A stretch of 64,000 bases of DNA, taken from positions 457,892 to 521,891 of the forward strand of contig NZ_BMMS01000001.1 of assembly GCF_014646055.1 (NCBI RefSeq), given 5' to 3'. The DNA comes from Wenjunlia tyrosinilytica. GTDB lineage: Bacteria > Actinomycetota > Actinomycetes > Streptomycetales > Streptomycetaceae. The notes beneath the pieces were generated by a model. The model saw only the letters and a program-made list of their open reading frames with translations, did not search any database and was not told the origin of the DNA. Each line of letters begins with the position of its first letter. The stretch's first letter is position 1. The position numbers and the translations under genes are program-made. Below are positions 16,284-25,099 of the stretch, in pieces.

Positions 16284-19200
16284 ATGCTGACTAACCGAAG
16301 TGCGCGCAGACGAATATCTCGTGTCGCGCTCTGCGCCGGGCTGGTGGCCGCGCTCGGCGCGATCGCCCCCCTTCCCGCGTTCGCCCACCCCGGCAACGCC
16401 GCCCCGGCGCCCGCCGCCAAGGAGGCCGGCGACAAGCTGGGATCCTCCGACGCGGACCTGCTCGCCAAGGCCAAGGCCAAGGGCGACAAGAACATCACCA
16501 TGATGATCGCCACCGCCCCCGGCGCCACCGAGAAGGTGGCCGCGGGACTGGACGACTCCGGTGCCTCGGTGGGCCGTGTGTACGACAAGCTCGGATACGT
16601 GCGGGCCACCGTCCCGACCGCCAGGGCGGACCGGGCCATCGCCGCGGCGAGCAAACTCTCCTCGGTGCACGGGATCGACCTCAAGCAGGTCATCAAGGTT
16701 CCCGACCCGACGCCCGGCGCGGACTCCACCAAGGCCGCCCGCCACAAGGGGAAGAAATCGGCCGCCTACCCCGGCCCCGGCAAGGACACCCCGGCCAAGA
16801 ACCCGTACCAGCCGGCGTTCGAGACCGGCGCGGTGGACTTCGTCCACGACCACCCCGAGGCCGACGGCCGCGGCGTGACCATCGGCATCCTGGACTCCGG
16901 TGTGGACCTCGGCCACCCGGCGCTGCAGAAGACCACCACCGGCGAGCGCAAGATCGTCGACTGGGTGACGGCCACCGACCCGATCGTCGACGGTGACGCC
17001 ACCTGGCGCCCCATGGTGACCGCGGTCTCCGGCTCCAGCTTCACCTTCAACAAGCGCACCTACACCGCGCCGAACGGTGACTACCTGATCTCGCTGTTCA
17101 AGGAGAGCGCCACCACCGGTGGCGACATGGCCGGCGACCTCAACCGCGACGGCGACACCACCGACTCGTGGGCGGTGCTCTACGACGCCGCCGCCGGGAC
17201 CGTCCGGGTCGACCTGGACGACAACGCCGACTTCGGCGACGACACCGAGATGAAGCCGTACAAGGACGGCTACCGGATCGGGTACTTCGGCAAGGACAAC
17301 CCGGACACCGCGATCTCCGAGCAGATCCCGTTCGTCGTGCAGATCCGCAAGGACGTGCCGATGGACCCGTTCGGCGGTCCCTGGGTCGGCAAGAAGGCCG
17401 ACTTCGTCAACATCGGTGTCATCGAGTCCGAGCACGGCACCCACGTCGCGGGCATCACCGCGGCCAACGGCCTGTTCGGCGGCAGGATGAACGGTGCCGC
17501 GCCGGGAGCCAAGCTCGTCTCCTCCCGCGCCTGCACCTGGAGCGGCGGCTGCACCAACGTCGCGCTGACCGAGGGCATGATCGACCTCGTCGTCAACCGC
17601 GGTGTGGACGTGGTCAACATGTCCATCGGCGGCCTGCCCGCGCTCAACGACGGCAACAACGCCCGCTCCGAGCTCTACACCCGCCTGATCGACACCTACG
17701 GTGTCCAGCTGATCATCTCGGCGGGCAACAGCGGCCCGGGTGCCAACACCATCGGCGATCCCGGCCTGGCCAACAAGGTCATCAGCGTCGGCGCCTCGGT
17801 GTCCAAGGAGACCTGGGCGGCCAACTACGGATCGCAGGTCGCCAAGAAGTACGCCATGTTCCCCTTCTCCTCGCGCGGCCCGCGTGAGGACGGCGGCTTC
17901 ACCCCGACGATCACCGCGCCCGGCGCGTCGATCAACACCATCCCGACCTGGGAGCCGGGCGCCCCGGTGGCCGAGGCCGGCTACCAGCTCCCGCCGGGCT
18001 ACGGCATGCTCCAGGGCACCTCGATGGCCTCGCCGCAGACCACCGGCGCCGCCGCCCTGCTGCTGTCGGCCGCCAAGGCGAAGCACATCGACCTCACCCC
18101 GGCCAAGCTGCGCACGGCGCTGATCAGCACCGCGCACAAGATCCCCGGCCACCAGGCGTACGAGCAGGGCTCCGGTCTCATCGACATCAACGAGGCCTGG
18201 GACCTGATCGGCGAGGGCGTCTCCGCGAACACCTACTCGGTGCAGGCCCCGGTCAGGACCGCCCTGTCCCAGTTCCTGAAGACCCCTGACACCGGCACCG
18301 GCATCTACGACCGCGAGAGCGATCTGAAGCCGAACGAGTCCAAGTCCTACGAGGTCGCGATCACCCGTACCTCCGGTCCCGACCGCCCGGTCAGGCACAG
18401 CCTGTCCTGGGAGAACAACGACGGCTCGTTCAAGCTCGCCGGCCCCGGCTCCGTGACCCTGCCGCTGAACCAGCCGGTCAAGGTCAAGGTCACCGCCAAG
18501 GGCGGCGCGGGCATCCACAGCGCCATCCTCGACGTGGACGACTACGCCACCGGCGGCGTCGACCACCAGATCCTGGCGACCGTGGTGGTCTCCACCCCGC
18601 TGGCCAAGCCGTCGTACACCTTCACCCGGACGAGCACGGTGCAGCGCAACAGCACCAAGTCCTACTTCGTGAAGGTCCCCGCGGGCGCCAAGTCCCTGGA
18701 GATCGGCATGGGCGGACTGGCCACCGGCAGCCAGACCCGCTTCATCGCGATCAACCCCTACGGCGTTCCGGTGGACCCCACCTCCACGCCGCTGTGCTAC
18801 CCGAACTACGACAACCCGGCGAACACCTGCCGTCCCGACCTGCGCTCCTACGCCTCCCCGCTTCCGGGCGTGTGGGAGATCGAGGTCGAGTCGCGCCGTA
18901 CCTCGCCCGTGCTGGACAACCAGTACACCCTCGGCGCCTCCGTCCTCGGTGTGTCCTTCGACCCGGCCGTCAAGACGGTCGACGAGGCCACACCGGGCAC
19001 CCCGGCTCCGGTCGGCTGGACGGTGAAGAACGACTTCGCCGCCATCGACGGCAAGCTCAAGGGCGGCGCCCTCGGCTCCGCCGCCGCGAGCCGTCCGTCC
19101 ATCAAGGAGGGCGAGACCAGGACGAGCACCCTGGTCCTGGGCGCCGGCGCCTCCCGCCTGGACGTGGCCATCGGCGGCACCTCCGACTCCGGAGCGGACC

Positions 19201-19574
19201 TGGACCTCAACGTCTACCGCGACGGCACGCTCGTCGGCTCCTCCGCCGACGGGGACTCGGAGGAAGCGGTCAGCCTGAAGGACCCGGCCGCGGGCACCTA
19301 CACCTTCGAGGTCATCGGCTACGCCGTCCCGGCGGGCAGCACCGACTACGACTACCGGGACGTGTTCTTCTCGTCCTCGCTCGGTGAGGTGAAGGTGGAC
19401 GAGTCCAAGACCGTCAAGCTCTCCAACGGCCAGTCCGCCCCGGTCTCCGCCGAGGTCCTGGTCAACGGGGCGGCACCCGAGGGACGCCAGTTCTTCGGCG
19501 AGGTCCGGATCCTCAACGCTCGCGGCACCGCCGCGGGCGCGGGCAGCGTCCTGATCAAGAAGGTCAACGGCTGA
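16284..19574 (+). CDS. Large secreted S8 (subtilisin-type) serine protease
   Basis: A 1,096-residue exported protease. A signal peptide (RRRISRVALCAGLVAALGAIAPLPAFA) is followed by an I9-like propeptide region, then the S8 domain with the complete triad: Asp204 in ILDSGVD, His384 in HGTHVAG and Ser580 in GTSMASP. The roughly 180-residue spacing between Asp and His holds a large insertion with acidic DLNRDGDTTDSW. About 400 further residues form beta-rich domains, including one with GSSADGDSEEAVSLKDPAAGTY resembling pre-peptidase C-terminal domains. Start ATG 16284 has AAGGA 5 nt upstream; alternative starts at 16242, 16257 and 16278 only lengthen the n-region. It ends before a strong hairpin and lies between the two pepN copies. 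Confidence 0.93.
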   Translation: MLTNRSARRRISRVALCAGLVAALGAIAPLPAFAHPGNAAPAPAAKEAGDKLGSSDADLLAKAKAKGDKNITMMIATAPGATEKVAAGLDDSGASVGRVYDKLGYVRATVPTARADRAIAAASKLSSVHGIDLKQVIKVPDPTPGADSTKAARHKGKKSAAYPGPGKDTPAKNPYQPAFETGAVDFVHDHPEADGRGVTIGILDSGVDLGHPALQKTTTGERKIVDWVTATDPIVDGDATWRPMVTAVSGSSFTFNKRTYTAPNGDYLISLFKESATTGGDMAGDLNRDGDTTDSWAVLYDAAAGTVRVDLDDNADFGDDTEMKPYKDGYRIGYFGKDNPDTAISEQIPFVVQIRKDVPMDPFGGPWVGKKADFVNIGVIESEHGTHVAGITAANGLFGGRMNGAAPGAKLVSSRACTWSGGCTNVALTEGMIDLVVNRGVDVVNMSIGGLPALNDGNNARSELYTRLIDTYGVQLIISAGNSGPGANTIGDPGLANKVISVGASVSKETWAANYGSQVAKKYAMFPFSSRGPREDGGFTPTITAPGASINTIPTWEPGAPVAEAGYQLPPGYGMLQGTSMASPQTTGAAALLLSAAKAKHIDLTPAKLRTALISTAHKIPGHQAYEQGSGLIDINEAWDLIGEGVSANTYSVQAPVRTALSQFLKTPDTGTGIYDRESDLKPNESKSYEVAITRTSGPDRPVRHSLSWENNDGSFKLAGPGSVTLPLNQPVKVKVTAKGGAGIHSAILDVDDYATGGVDHQILATVVVSTPLAKPSYTFTRTSTVQRNSTKSYFVKVPAGAKSLEIGMGGLATGSQTRFIAINPYGVPVDPTSTPLCYPNYDNPANTCRPDLRSYASPLPGVWEIEVESRRTSPVLDNQYTLGASVLGVSFDPAVKTVDEATPGTPAPVGWTVKNDFAAIDGKLKGGALGSAAASRPSIKEGETRTSTLVLGAGASRLDVAIGGTSDSGADLDLNVYRDGTLVGSSADGDSEEAVSLKDPAAGTYTFEVIGYAVPAGSTDYDYRDVFFSSSLGEVKVDESKTVKLSNGQSAPVSAEVLVNGAAPEGRQFFGEVRILNARGTAAGAGSVLIKKVNG

Positions 19575-19589
19575 CCTACCTGCTGGTAG

Positions 19590-19622
19590 GCGGGGCGGGT
19601 GCTCTCCGAGCACCCGCCCCGC
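19590..19622 (+). terminator. Hairpin terminator of the S8 protease gene
   Basis: A perfect 14-bp stem GCGGGGCGGGTGCT (19590-19603) with AGCACCCGCCCCGC (19609-19622), loop CTCCG. It starts 15 nt after the protease stop and ends before the second pepN leader. Confidence 0.88.
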
Positions 19623-19669
19623 TCGCGTGGAAGTATGGCGAGCACGTCACGACGAAGGAGTTGCCGACC

Positions 19670-22246
19670 GTGCCAGGCACGAATCTCACCCGCGAAGAGG
19701 CGCAGCTTCGGGCGCGCCTGCTGACCGTGGACTCGTACGAGATCGACCTCGACCTCACAGGTGCCCAGGAGGGCGGTACTTTCCGGTCCACCACCGTGGT
19801 CCGGTTCTCCGCCTCCGAGCCCGGCGCGTCCGCCTTCATCGACCTGGTGGCGCCGACCGTGCTCGAGGTCGTTCTCAACGGTGCCGTGCTCGATCCGGCC
19901 GAGGTGTTCCAGGACAGCCGGATCGCGCTGCCGGGCCTGGCCGGGAGCAACGAGCTCAAGATCGTCGCCGAATGCGCCTACACCAACACGGGCGAGGGTC
20001 TGCACCGCTTCGTCGACCCGGTCGACAAGCAGGCCTACCTCTACACGCAGTTCGAGGTCCCGGACGCCCGCCGGGTCTTCGCGAGCTTCGAGCAGCCGGA
20101 TCTCAAGGCCACCTTCCAGTTCACCGTGAAGGCCCCCGAGGGCTGGACGGTCGTCTCGAACTCGCCCACGCCCGAGCCGGCCGGCGGGGTCTGGCGGTTC
20201 GAGCCGACTCCGCGTCTGTCGACCTATGTGACCGCGCTGATCGCCGGGCCGTACCACTCGGTGCACAGCGAGTACGTCAACGGTGACCAGAGGGTGCCAC
20301 TGGGCCTGTACTGCCGTCCCTCGCTCGCCGAGCACCTCGACGCGGACGCGCTCTTCGAGGTCACCCGGCAGGGCTTCGACTGGTTCCAGGAGAAGTTCGA
20401 CCACCCGTACCCGTTCGCCAAGTACGACCAGCTGTTCGTGCCCGAGTTCAACGCGGGCGCCATGGAGAACGCGGGCGCGGTCACCATCCGCGACCAGTAC
20501 GTCTTCCGTTCGAAGGTCACCGACGCGGCCTACGAGGCGCGGGCGGAGACCATCCTGCACGAGCTGGCCCACATGTGGTTCGGCGACCTGGTCACCATGG
20601 AGTGGTGGAACGACCTGTGGCTGAACGAGTCGTTCGCCACGTACACCTCGATCGCCTGCCAGGCCGACGCCCCGGGCAGCCGGTGGCCGCAGTCGTGGAC
20701 CAGCTTCGCCAACTCTATGAAGACCTGGGCGTACCGGCAGGACCAGCTGCCCTCCACGCACCCGATCATGGCGGAGATCCGCGACCTCGACGACGTCCTC
20801 GTCAACTTCGACGGCATCACCTACGCAAAGGGCGCCTCGGTGCTCAAGCAGCTGGTCGCCTATGTCGGCACGGACGAGTTCTTCACAGGCGTTCAGACGT
20901 ACTTCAAACGGCACGCCTTCGCCAACACCCGCCTGTCCGACCTGCTCGGCGCGCTGGAGGAGACCTCCGGCCGCGACCTGAAGTCCTGGTCGAAGACATG
21001 GCTGGAGACCGCGGGCATCAACATCCTGCGGCCCGAGATCACCACCGACGACAAGGGAGTCCTCACCTCGTTCGCGGTCCGGCAGGAGGCTCCGGCGCTG
21101 CCGCCGGGCGCCAAGGGCACCTCGACGCTGCGGCCGCACCGCATCGCGATCGGGGCCTACGACCTGAAGGACGGCAAGCTGGTGCGCACCTTCCGCGTCG
21201 AGCTGGACGTGGACGGCGAGCTCACCGAGGTGCCCGAGTTCGTGGGCAGGCCCCGCCCGGCGGTCGTCCTGCTCAACGACGACGACCTCAGCTACGCCAA
21301 GGTCCGCCTGGACCCGCGGTCCCTGGCCGCGGTCACCGAGCACCTCGGCGACTTCGAGGAGTCCCTGCCGCGCGCCCTGTGCTGGGCCTCCGCGTGGGAC
21401 ATGGCCCGCGACGGCGAGCTGGCCACACGCGACTACCTGGAGCTGGTGCTGCACGGCATCGGCCGCGAGTCCGACATCGGTGTGGTGCAGTCGCTGCACC
21501 GGCAGGTCAAGCTGGCACTGGACCTCTACGCGGACCCGGCCTGGCGCGAGGAGGGCCTGGCCCGCTGGACCGAGGCGTCGCTGGAGCACCTGAGGTCGGC
21601 CGCCCCGGGCAGCGACCACCAGCTGGCCTGGGCGCGCGCGTTCACCGCGTCCGCCCGCACCCCCGAGCAGCTGGACCTGGTCGCCGGCCTGCTGGACGGG
21701 TCGCAGTCGGTCGCGGGCCTGACCGTCGACGACGAGCTGCGCTGGTCGCTCCTGCAGCGCCTGGCCGCGACCGGCCACGCGGAGGAGCCGACCATCGACG
21801 CCGAGCTCAAGCGCGACCCGACCTCGGCCGGTGAGCGCCACGCCCGGACGGCCCGTGCCGCCCGGCCGACGCCGCAGGCCAAGGCCGAGGTGTGGGCGCA
21901 GGTCGTGGAGGGCGAGAAGCTTCCGAACGCGGTGCAGGAGGCGGCCATCGCCGGCTTCGTCCAGACCGACCAGCGCGAGCTGCTGGCCCCCTACACGGCC
22001 AAGTACTTCGCGGCCCTGAAGAATGTGTGGGACACCCGCAGCCACGAGATGGCGCAGCAGATCGTGATCGGTCTGTACCCGTCGTTGCAGGTCTCGCAGG
22101 AGACGCTGGACGCCACCGATGCCTGGCTGGAGTCGGCGGCGCCGGTGCCGGCGCTGCGGCGCCTGGTCGTGGAGTCCCGCGACGGCGTGGCCAGGGCGCT
22201 GCGGGCGCAGGCCGCGGACCGTGCGGCGGGCGGGCGCCCCGCCTGA
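19670..22246 (+). CDS. pepN: Aminopeptidase N (M1 zinc metallopeptidase), copy 2
   Basis: An 858-residue M1 aminopeptidase paralogous to the gene at 8961. The zinc site HELAH (His297, Glu298, His301) with Glu320 in NESFA is intact, as is GAMENAG. The C-terminal helical domain is complete, ending ALRAQAADRAAGGRPA. The GTG at 19670-19672 has AAGGAG 9 nt upstream and yields VPGTNLTREEAQLRARLL, matching the copy-1 start; the in-frame TTG at 19661 directly abuts the leader. Visible differences in the active-site helix (NDLWLNES here, DDLWLKES in copy 1) and in C-terminal tails point to an old duplication or separate acquisition, not a recent copy. Most likely the housekeeping PepN. Confidence 0.95.
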   Translation: MPGTNLTREEAQLRARLLTVDSYEIDLDLTGAQEGGTFRSTTVVRFSASEPGASAFIDLVAPTVLEVVLNGAVLDPAEVFQDSRIALPGLAGSNELKIVAECAYTNTGEGLHRFVDPVDKQAYLYTQFEVPDARRVFASFEQPDLKATFQFTVKAPEGWTVVSNSPTPEPAGGVWRFEPTPRLSTYVTALIAGPYHSVHSEYVNGDQRVPLGLYCRPSLAEHLDADALFEVTRQGFDWFQEKFDHPYPFAKYDQLFVPEFNAGAMENAGAVTIRDQYVFRSKVTDAAYEARAETILHELAHMWFGDLVTMEWWNDLWLNESFATYTSIACQADAPGSRWPQSWTSFANSMKTWAYRQDQLPSTHPIMAEIRDLDDVLVNFDGITYAKGASVLKQLVAYVGTDEFFTGVQTYFKRHAFANTRLSDLLGALEETSGRDLKSWSKTWLETAGINILRPEITTDDKGVLTSFAVRQEAPALPPGAKGTSTLRPHRIAIGAYDLKDGKLVRTFRVELDVDGELTEVPEFVGRPRPAVVLLNDDDLSYAKVRLDPRSLAAVTEHLGDFEESLPRALCWASAWDMARDGELATRDYLELVLHGIGRESDIGVVQSLHRQVKLALDLYADPAWREEGLARWTEASLEHLRSAAPGSDHQLAWARAFTASARTPEQLDLVAGLLDGSQSVAGLTVDDELRWSLLQRLAATGHAEEPTIDAELKRDPTSAGERHARTARAARPTPQAKAEVWAQVVEGEKLPNAVQEAAIAGFVQTDQRELLAPYTAKYFAALKNVWDTRSHEMAQQIVIGLYPSLQVSQETLDATDAWLESAAPVPALRRLVVESRDGVARALRAQAADRAAGGRPA

Positions 22247-22290
22247 CGCGCGCCTGATCCATCGCGGCCGGCCGAGCCGGCGCGCGCGAA

Positions 22291-22323
22291 AGCCGGGCCC
22301 CGGGATCTCCTCGGGGCCCGGCC
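22291..22323. terminator. Bidirectional hairpin terminator
   Basis: GCCGGGCCCC (22292-22301) pairs with GGGGCCCGGC (22313-22322) around an 11-nt loop. It lies between the convergent pepN copy 2 and the 74-residue membrane protein gene; TCGTT follows on the plus strand. Confidence 0.8.
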
Positions 22324-22339
22324 TCGTTGTCGGCGGGTG

Positions 22340-22564
22340 CTACTTCTTCTTGCCCATGGAGGGCAGCATCACCAGTCCGGCGATGACGGCGAACGCCAGC
22401 ACCGGGATGCCCACGAAGAGGCCCAGCGTCTGGGCGACGCTCAGGCCGGAGCCCGGGTCGTCGCCGTCGTCGCGCACGAGGGCGAAGGCGGGGGACGTCA
22501 TCAGCAGCATGAGCGTCGTACCGGCGGAGACCGCACCGGCGCGCAGGGCGTTCTTGTTGACCAC
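22340..22564 (-). CDS. Small secreted or membrane protein of unknown function
   Basis: A 74-residue protein: signal-like segment NALRAGAVSAGTTLMLLMTSPAFA, an acidic stretch RDDGDDPGSG, then a transmembrane helix LFVGIPVLAFAVIAGLVML and a lysine tail GKKK. The topology suggests an exported N-terminus anchored by the C-terminal helix. The start GTG at 22562-22564 lacks a Shine-Dalgarno sequence, but TACGTT (a TANNNT -10 match) ends 6 nt upstream, so the mRNA may be leaderless. I recall comparable small proteins downstream of pepN in streptomycetes but know no function. It lies 55 bp from malQ on the same strand. Confidence 0.7.
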   Translation of the reverse strand: MVNKNALRAGAVSAGTTLMLLMTSPAFALVRDDGDDPGSGLSVAQTLGLFVGIPVLAFAVIAGLVMLPSMGKKK

Positions 22565-22619
22565 GGTCCAAACGTAGCGAACGGGTCCGCCGGTCGCGCG
22601 GCCGGGGGCCGCATTTCGC

Positions 22620-24698
22620 CTATCCGGAGGCGAAGCCGCAGGTCACCGCCTCCACCAGGGAGTAGAGCCTGGGCGAGGCGGCGAGCTGTTCCAGAGTGAG
22701 GGGGCGGCCGGCCGGGTCGGCGAGGGGCAGGCGCCAGTTCGGGTACTGGTCCCAGGTGCCCGGCAGGTTCTGCGGCCTGCGGTCGCCCACGGCGTCCGGC
22801 AGCCACACCCCGACCAGGCGCGCCGGGGTCCGCAGCAGGAACCGGTGGATCGCCTTGACCACACCCTCCTCGTCGCAGGCGCCCTCGGGCAGCAGGCTCA
22901 GCCGGCCGAGCAGGGCCAGCCACTGGGCCACCTCGGTGGCGTCGTCGGCCTGCTCCTCCTCGAGCGGGCGGGTCAGCAGTCCGAGCCGGTGGCGCAGCCC
23001 CACATGCTCGCCGGTCAGCCGGGCGGCGGTGCTGGGCAGGTCATGGGTGGTGGCGGCGGCCAGGCAGTCCGCGCGCCACTCCTCCGGCAGCAGGGGCGGG
23101 CCGTCGCCGTCCGCACCCTCCGAGCCGTAGTCCCGTTCGAACCACAGCACCGAGGTGCCGTAGACCCCCCGGTCGGCGAGCTTCTCGCGCACGCCGGACT
23201 CCACCGTGCCGAGGTCCTCGCCGATGACGAGGGCGCCATGGCGGTGCGCCTCCAGGGCGAGCACACCCAGCATCGCCTCGGCGTCGTAGCGGACATAGGC
23301 GCCCTCGGTCGGTGGCCGCCCCTCGGGCACCCACCAGAGCCGGAACAGACCCATGACGTGGTCCATGCGCAGCGCGCCCGCGTTGCGCAGCCGGCCCCGC
23401 AGGAGGTTGCTGAACGGTGCGTAGCCGGTGGCCGCCAGGACGTCGGGCCGCCACGGCGGCAGTCCCCAGTCCTGGCCTCGGGCGTTGAAGGCGTCCGGGG
23501 GCGCTCCCACCGACATGCCCGAGGCGAGCACGTCCTGGAGCGCCCAGGCGTCGGATCCCTCGGGGTGGGCGCCCACGGCGAGGTCGTGGACGATGCCGAC
23601 GGCCATCCCGGCGTCCCTGGCGGCGCGCTGGGCGGCGGCGAGCTGGGTGTCGGTGAGCCAGGCGAGCCAGCAGTGGAAGTCGACGCGGTCGAGGTTCTCG
23701 GTGCGGGCGCGGGCGACCTGCGGGCCCCGGGGGTCGCGCAGCCCCGCGGGCCAGGAGCGCCAGTTCGGGCCGTGGATCTCGGCGAGGGCGCACCAGGTGG
23801 CGTGGTCGTCGAGGGCCTGGCCCTGCTCGGCGAGGTAGTCGCAGTAGGCGGCGCGGCGGCCGGGCGAGAGCGGGACACGGTGTACGAGTTCGAGGGCGGC
23901 ACGTTTCAGCTCCCAGACCGCGTCACGGTCGATGAGCGCGTCGTCGTGCAGCACACCGTCGCGCAACTCGGCGGCGCGGCCCGCCAGTTCATGGACCTGC
24001 CGGCGCCCGTCGGCGTCGAGGAAGGCGTACTCGGTGATCTCCTCGACCCGCAGGTACACCGGGTCGGGGAAGCGCCGCGAGGACGGACGGTAGGGCGAGG
24101 GGTCGGCGGGCGGCACGGGGACGGCGGCGTGCAGGGGGTTGATCTGCACGAATCCGGCTCCGAGGCCGCGGCCCGACCAGGCCGCCAGATCGGCGAGGTC
24201 GCCGAGATCGCCCATCCCCCAGGAGCGGGTGGACAGCACGGAGTACAGCTGCGCCATGAAGCCCCAGGAGCGGCCGTGCGCCGAGGGCACCCTGCGCGGA
24301 GCGACGATCAGCGGGGCGGCGGCCGTGCGGCTGCCGAGGCGGGCGTGCAGGATGTGGCGGCCGAGCGGGAGGCCCGCCGACAGCGGCAGGGCCCTGCCGT
24401 CCTCGGTCTCGACCTCGGCGCGGACCCCTGCGGGCAGGCTCAGCCCCGGCTCCAGGCCCTCCCGGAGCACGGTGCAGACCGGCAGCAACCGCTCCGCCGT
24501 CCGCCGCTCGTGCTGGTCGAGGGCGTGCTTGACGGCGTCGGGGGAGCTCGCGTTCACACCGAGCGCTGCCAGCACCGAGACCACGGTGTCCTCCGGCACC
24601 CGGACGATCCTGCCCGGCGAGGGCTCGTACGTGCTGTCCACACCGTGCTTGGCTGCCAGGGCGGCGACGTCGGCCGACCGCTCGCCGGGTTCGCCCAT
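22620..24698 (-). CDS. malQ: 4-alpha-glucanotransferase (amylomaltase, GH77)
   Basis: Disproportionates maltooligosaccharides in cytoplasmic glycogen and maltose metabolism. The 692-residue chain has the N-terminal extension usual in actinobacterial MalQ. GH77 motifs are present in order: MAVGIVHDLAVG, ALRMDHVMGLFR (nucleophile Asp in RxDH), LVIGEDLGTV (acid/base Glu) and THDLPSTAAR (transition-state Asp). The FSNLLRGRLRNAG segment is also typical. The ATG at 24698 overlaps the stop of a small upstream ORF as ATGA, suggesting coupled translation. The protein ends SLVEAVTCGFASG. Confidence 0.95.
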   Translation of the reverse strand: MGEPGERSADVAALAAKHGVDSTYEPSPGRIVRVPEDTVVSVLAALGVNASSPDAVKHALDQHERRTAERLLPVCTVLREGLEPGLSLPAGVRAEVETEDGRALPLSAGLPLGRHILHARLGSRTAAAPLIVAPRRVPSAHGRSWGFMAQLYSVLSTRSWGMGDLGDLADLAAWSGRGLGAGFVQINPLHAAVPVPPADPSPYRPSSRRFPDPVYLRVEEITEYAFLDADGRRQVHELAGRAAELRDGVLHDDALIDRDAVWELKRAALELVHRVPLSPGRRAAYCDYLAEQGQALDDHATWCALAEIHGPNWRSWPAGLRDPRGPQVARARTENLDRVDFHCWLAWLTDTQLAAAQRAARDAGMAVGIVHDLAVGAHPEGSDAWALQDVLASGMSVGAPPDAFNARGQDWGLPPWRPDVLAATGYAPFSNLLRGRLRNAGALRMDHVMGLFRLWWVPEGRPPTEGAYVRYDAEAMLGVLALEAHRHGALVIGEDLGTVESGVREKLADRGVYGTSVLWFERDYGSEGADGDGPPLLPEEWRADCLAAATTHDLPSTAARLTGEHVGLRHRLGLLTRPLEEEQADDATEVAQWLALLGRLSLLPEGACDEEGVVKAIHRFLLRTPARLVGVWLPDAVGDRRPQNLPGTWDQYPNWRLPLADPAGRPLTLEQLAASPRLYSLVEAVTCGFASG

Positions 24699-24934
24699 CA
24701 GATCTCCAACGGGTCCGCGGTGACTCCTACGACTGCGGGTTCACTGGTCAGCGCGGGCTCCGCCGCCATGGGGGGCTCACTGGTCAGGGGTGTGTCCTCG
24801 GCGAGGAAGGGCTCAGCCGTGAGCGGGGGCTCGGAGAACCCGGTCGTGCTGGAACCCTCGGCGCCACAGGCGTCGAGGGCGAGTTTGAGTGGCTCGGCGA
24901 GGACGGCCACGCTGGCCTCCATGAGGCTCGGCAT
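24698..24934 (-). CDS. Possible small ORF translationally coupled to malQ
   Basis: A 78-codon frame whose TGA overlaps the malQ ATG (ATGA). The predicted protein starts MPSLMEASVAVLAEPLKLALDA and continues as a Pro/Glu-rich tail with repeated EP motifs (LTSEPPMAAEP, LTSEPAVV). Third positions are mostly G or C, consistent with Streptomyces coding. No Shine-Dalgarno sequence precedes the ATG at 24934. It could be a real leader peptide or small protein, or just the low-complexity region upstream of malQ. I recognise no family. Confidence 0.4.
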   Translation of the reverse strand: MPSLMEASVAVLAEPLKLALDACGAEGSSTTGFSEPPLTAEPFLAEDTPLTSEPPMAAEPALTSEPAVVGVTADPLEI

Positions 24935-25099
24935 CGGTCGGACACAGATCCGTTACCCCGTGGGGACGCCGCCAGACGTGAACGCGCCGCAGAGGTGTCG
25001 CAGATCACGCCGAAAGCGTGATTGACGTCCGGAAATCGACTCCCGGTACAGCGGGAGCACACCCGCGGTGCACCCGTGCGCGAGCGGGGTGCCACGGGG

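Noticed and set aside
16230-19613. 1,127-codon open frame antisense to the S8 protease
   Set aside because: Long shadow frames opposite GC3-rich genes are expected in Streptomyces. Composition is Gly/Val/Arg/His-rich without domains, and the sense strand has the catalytic motifs.
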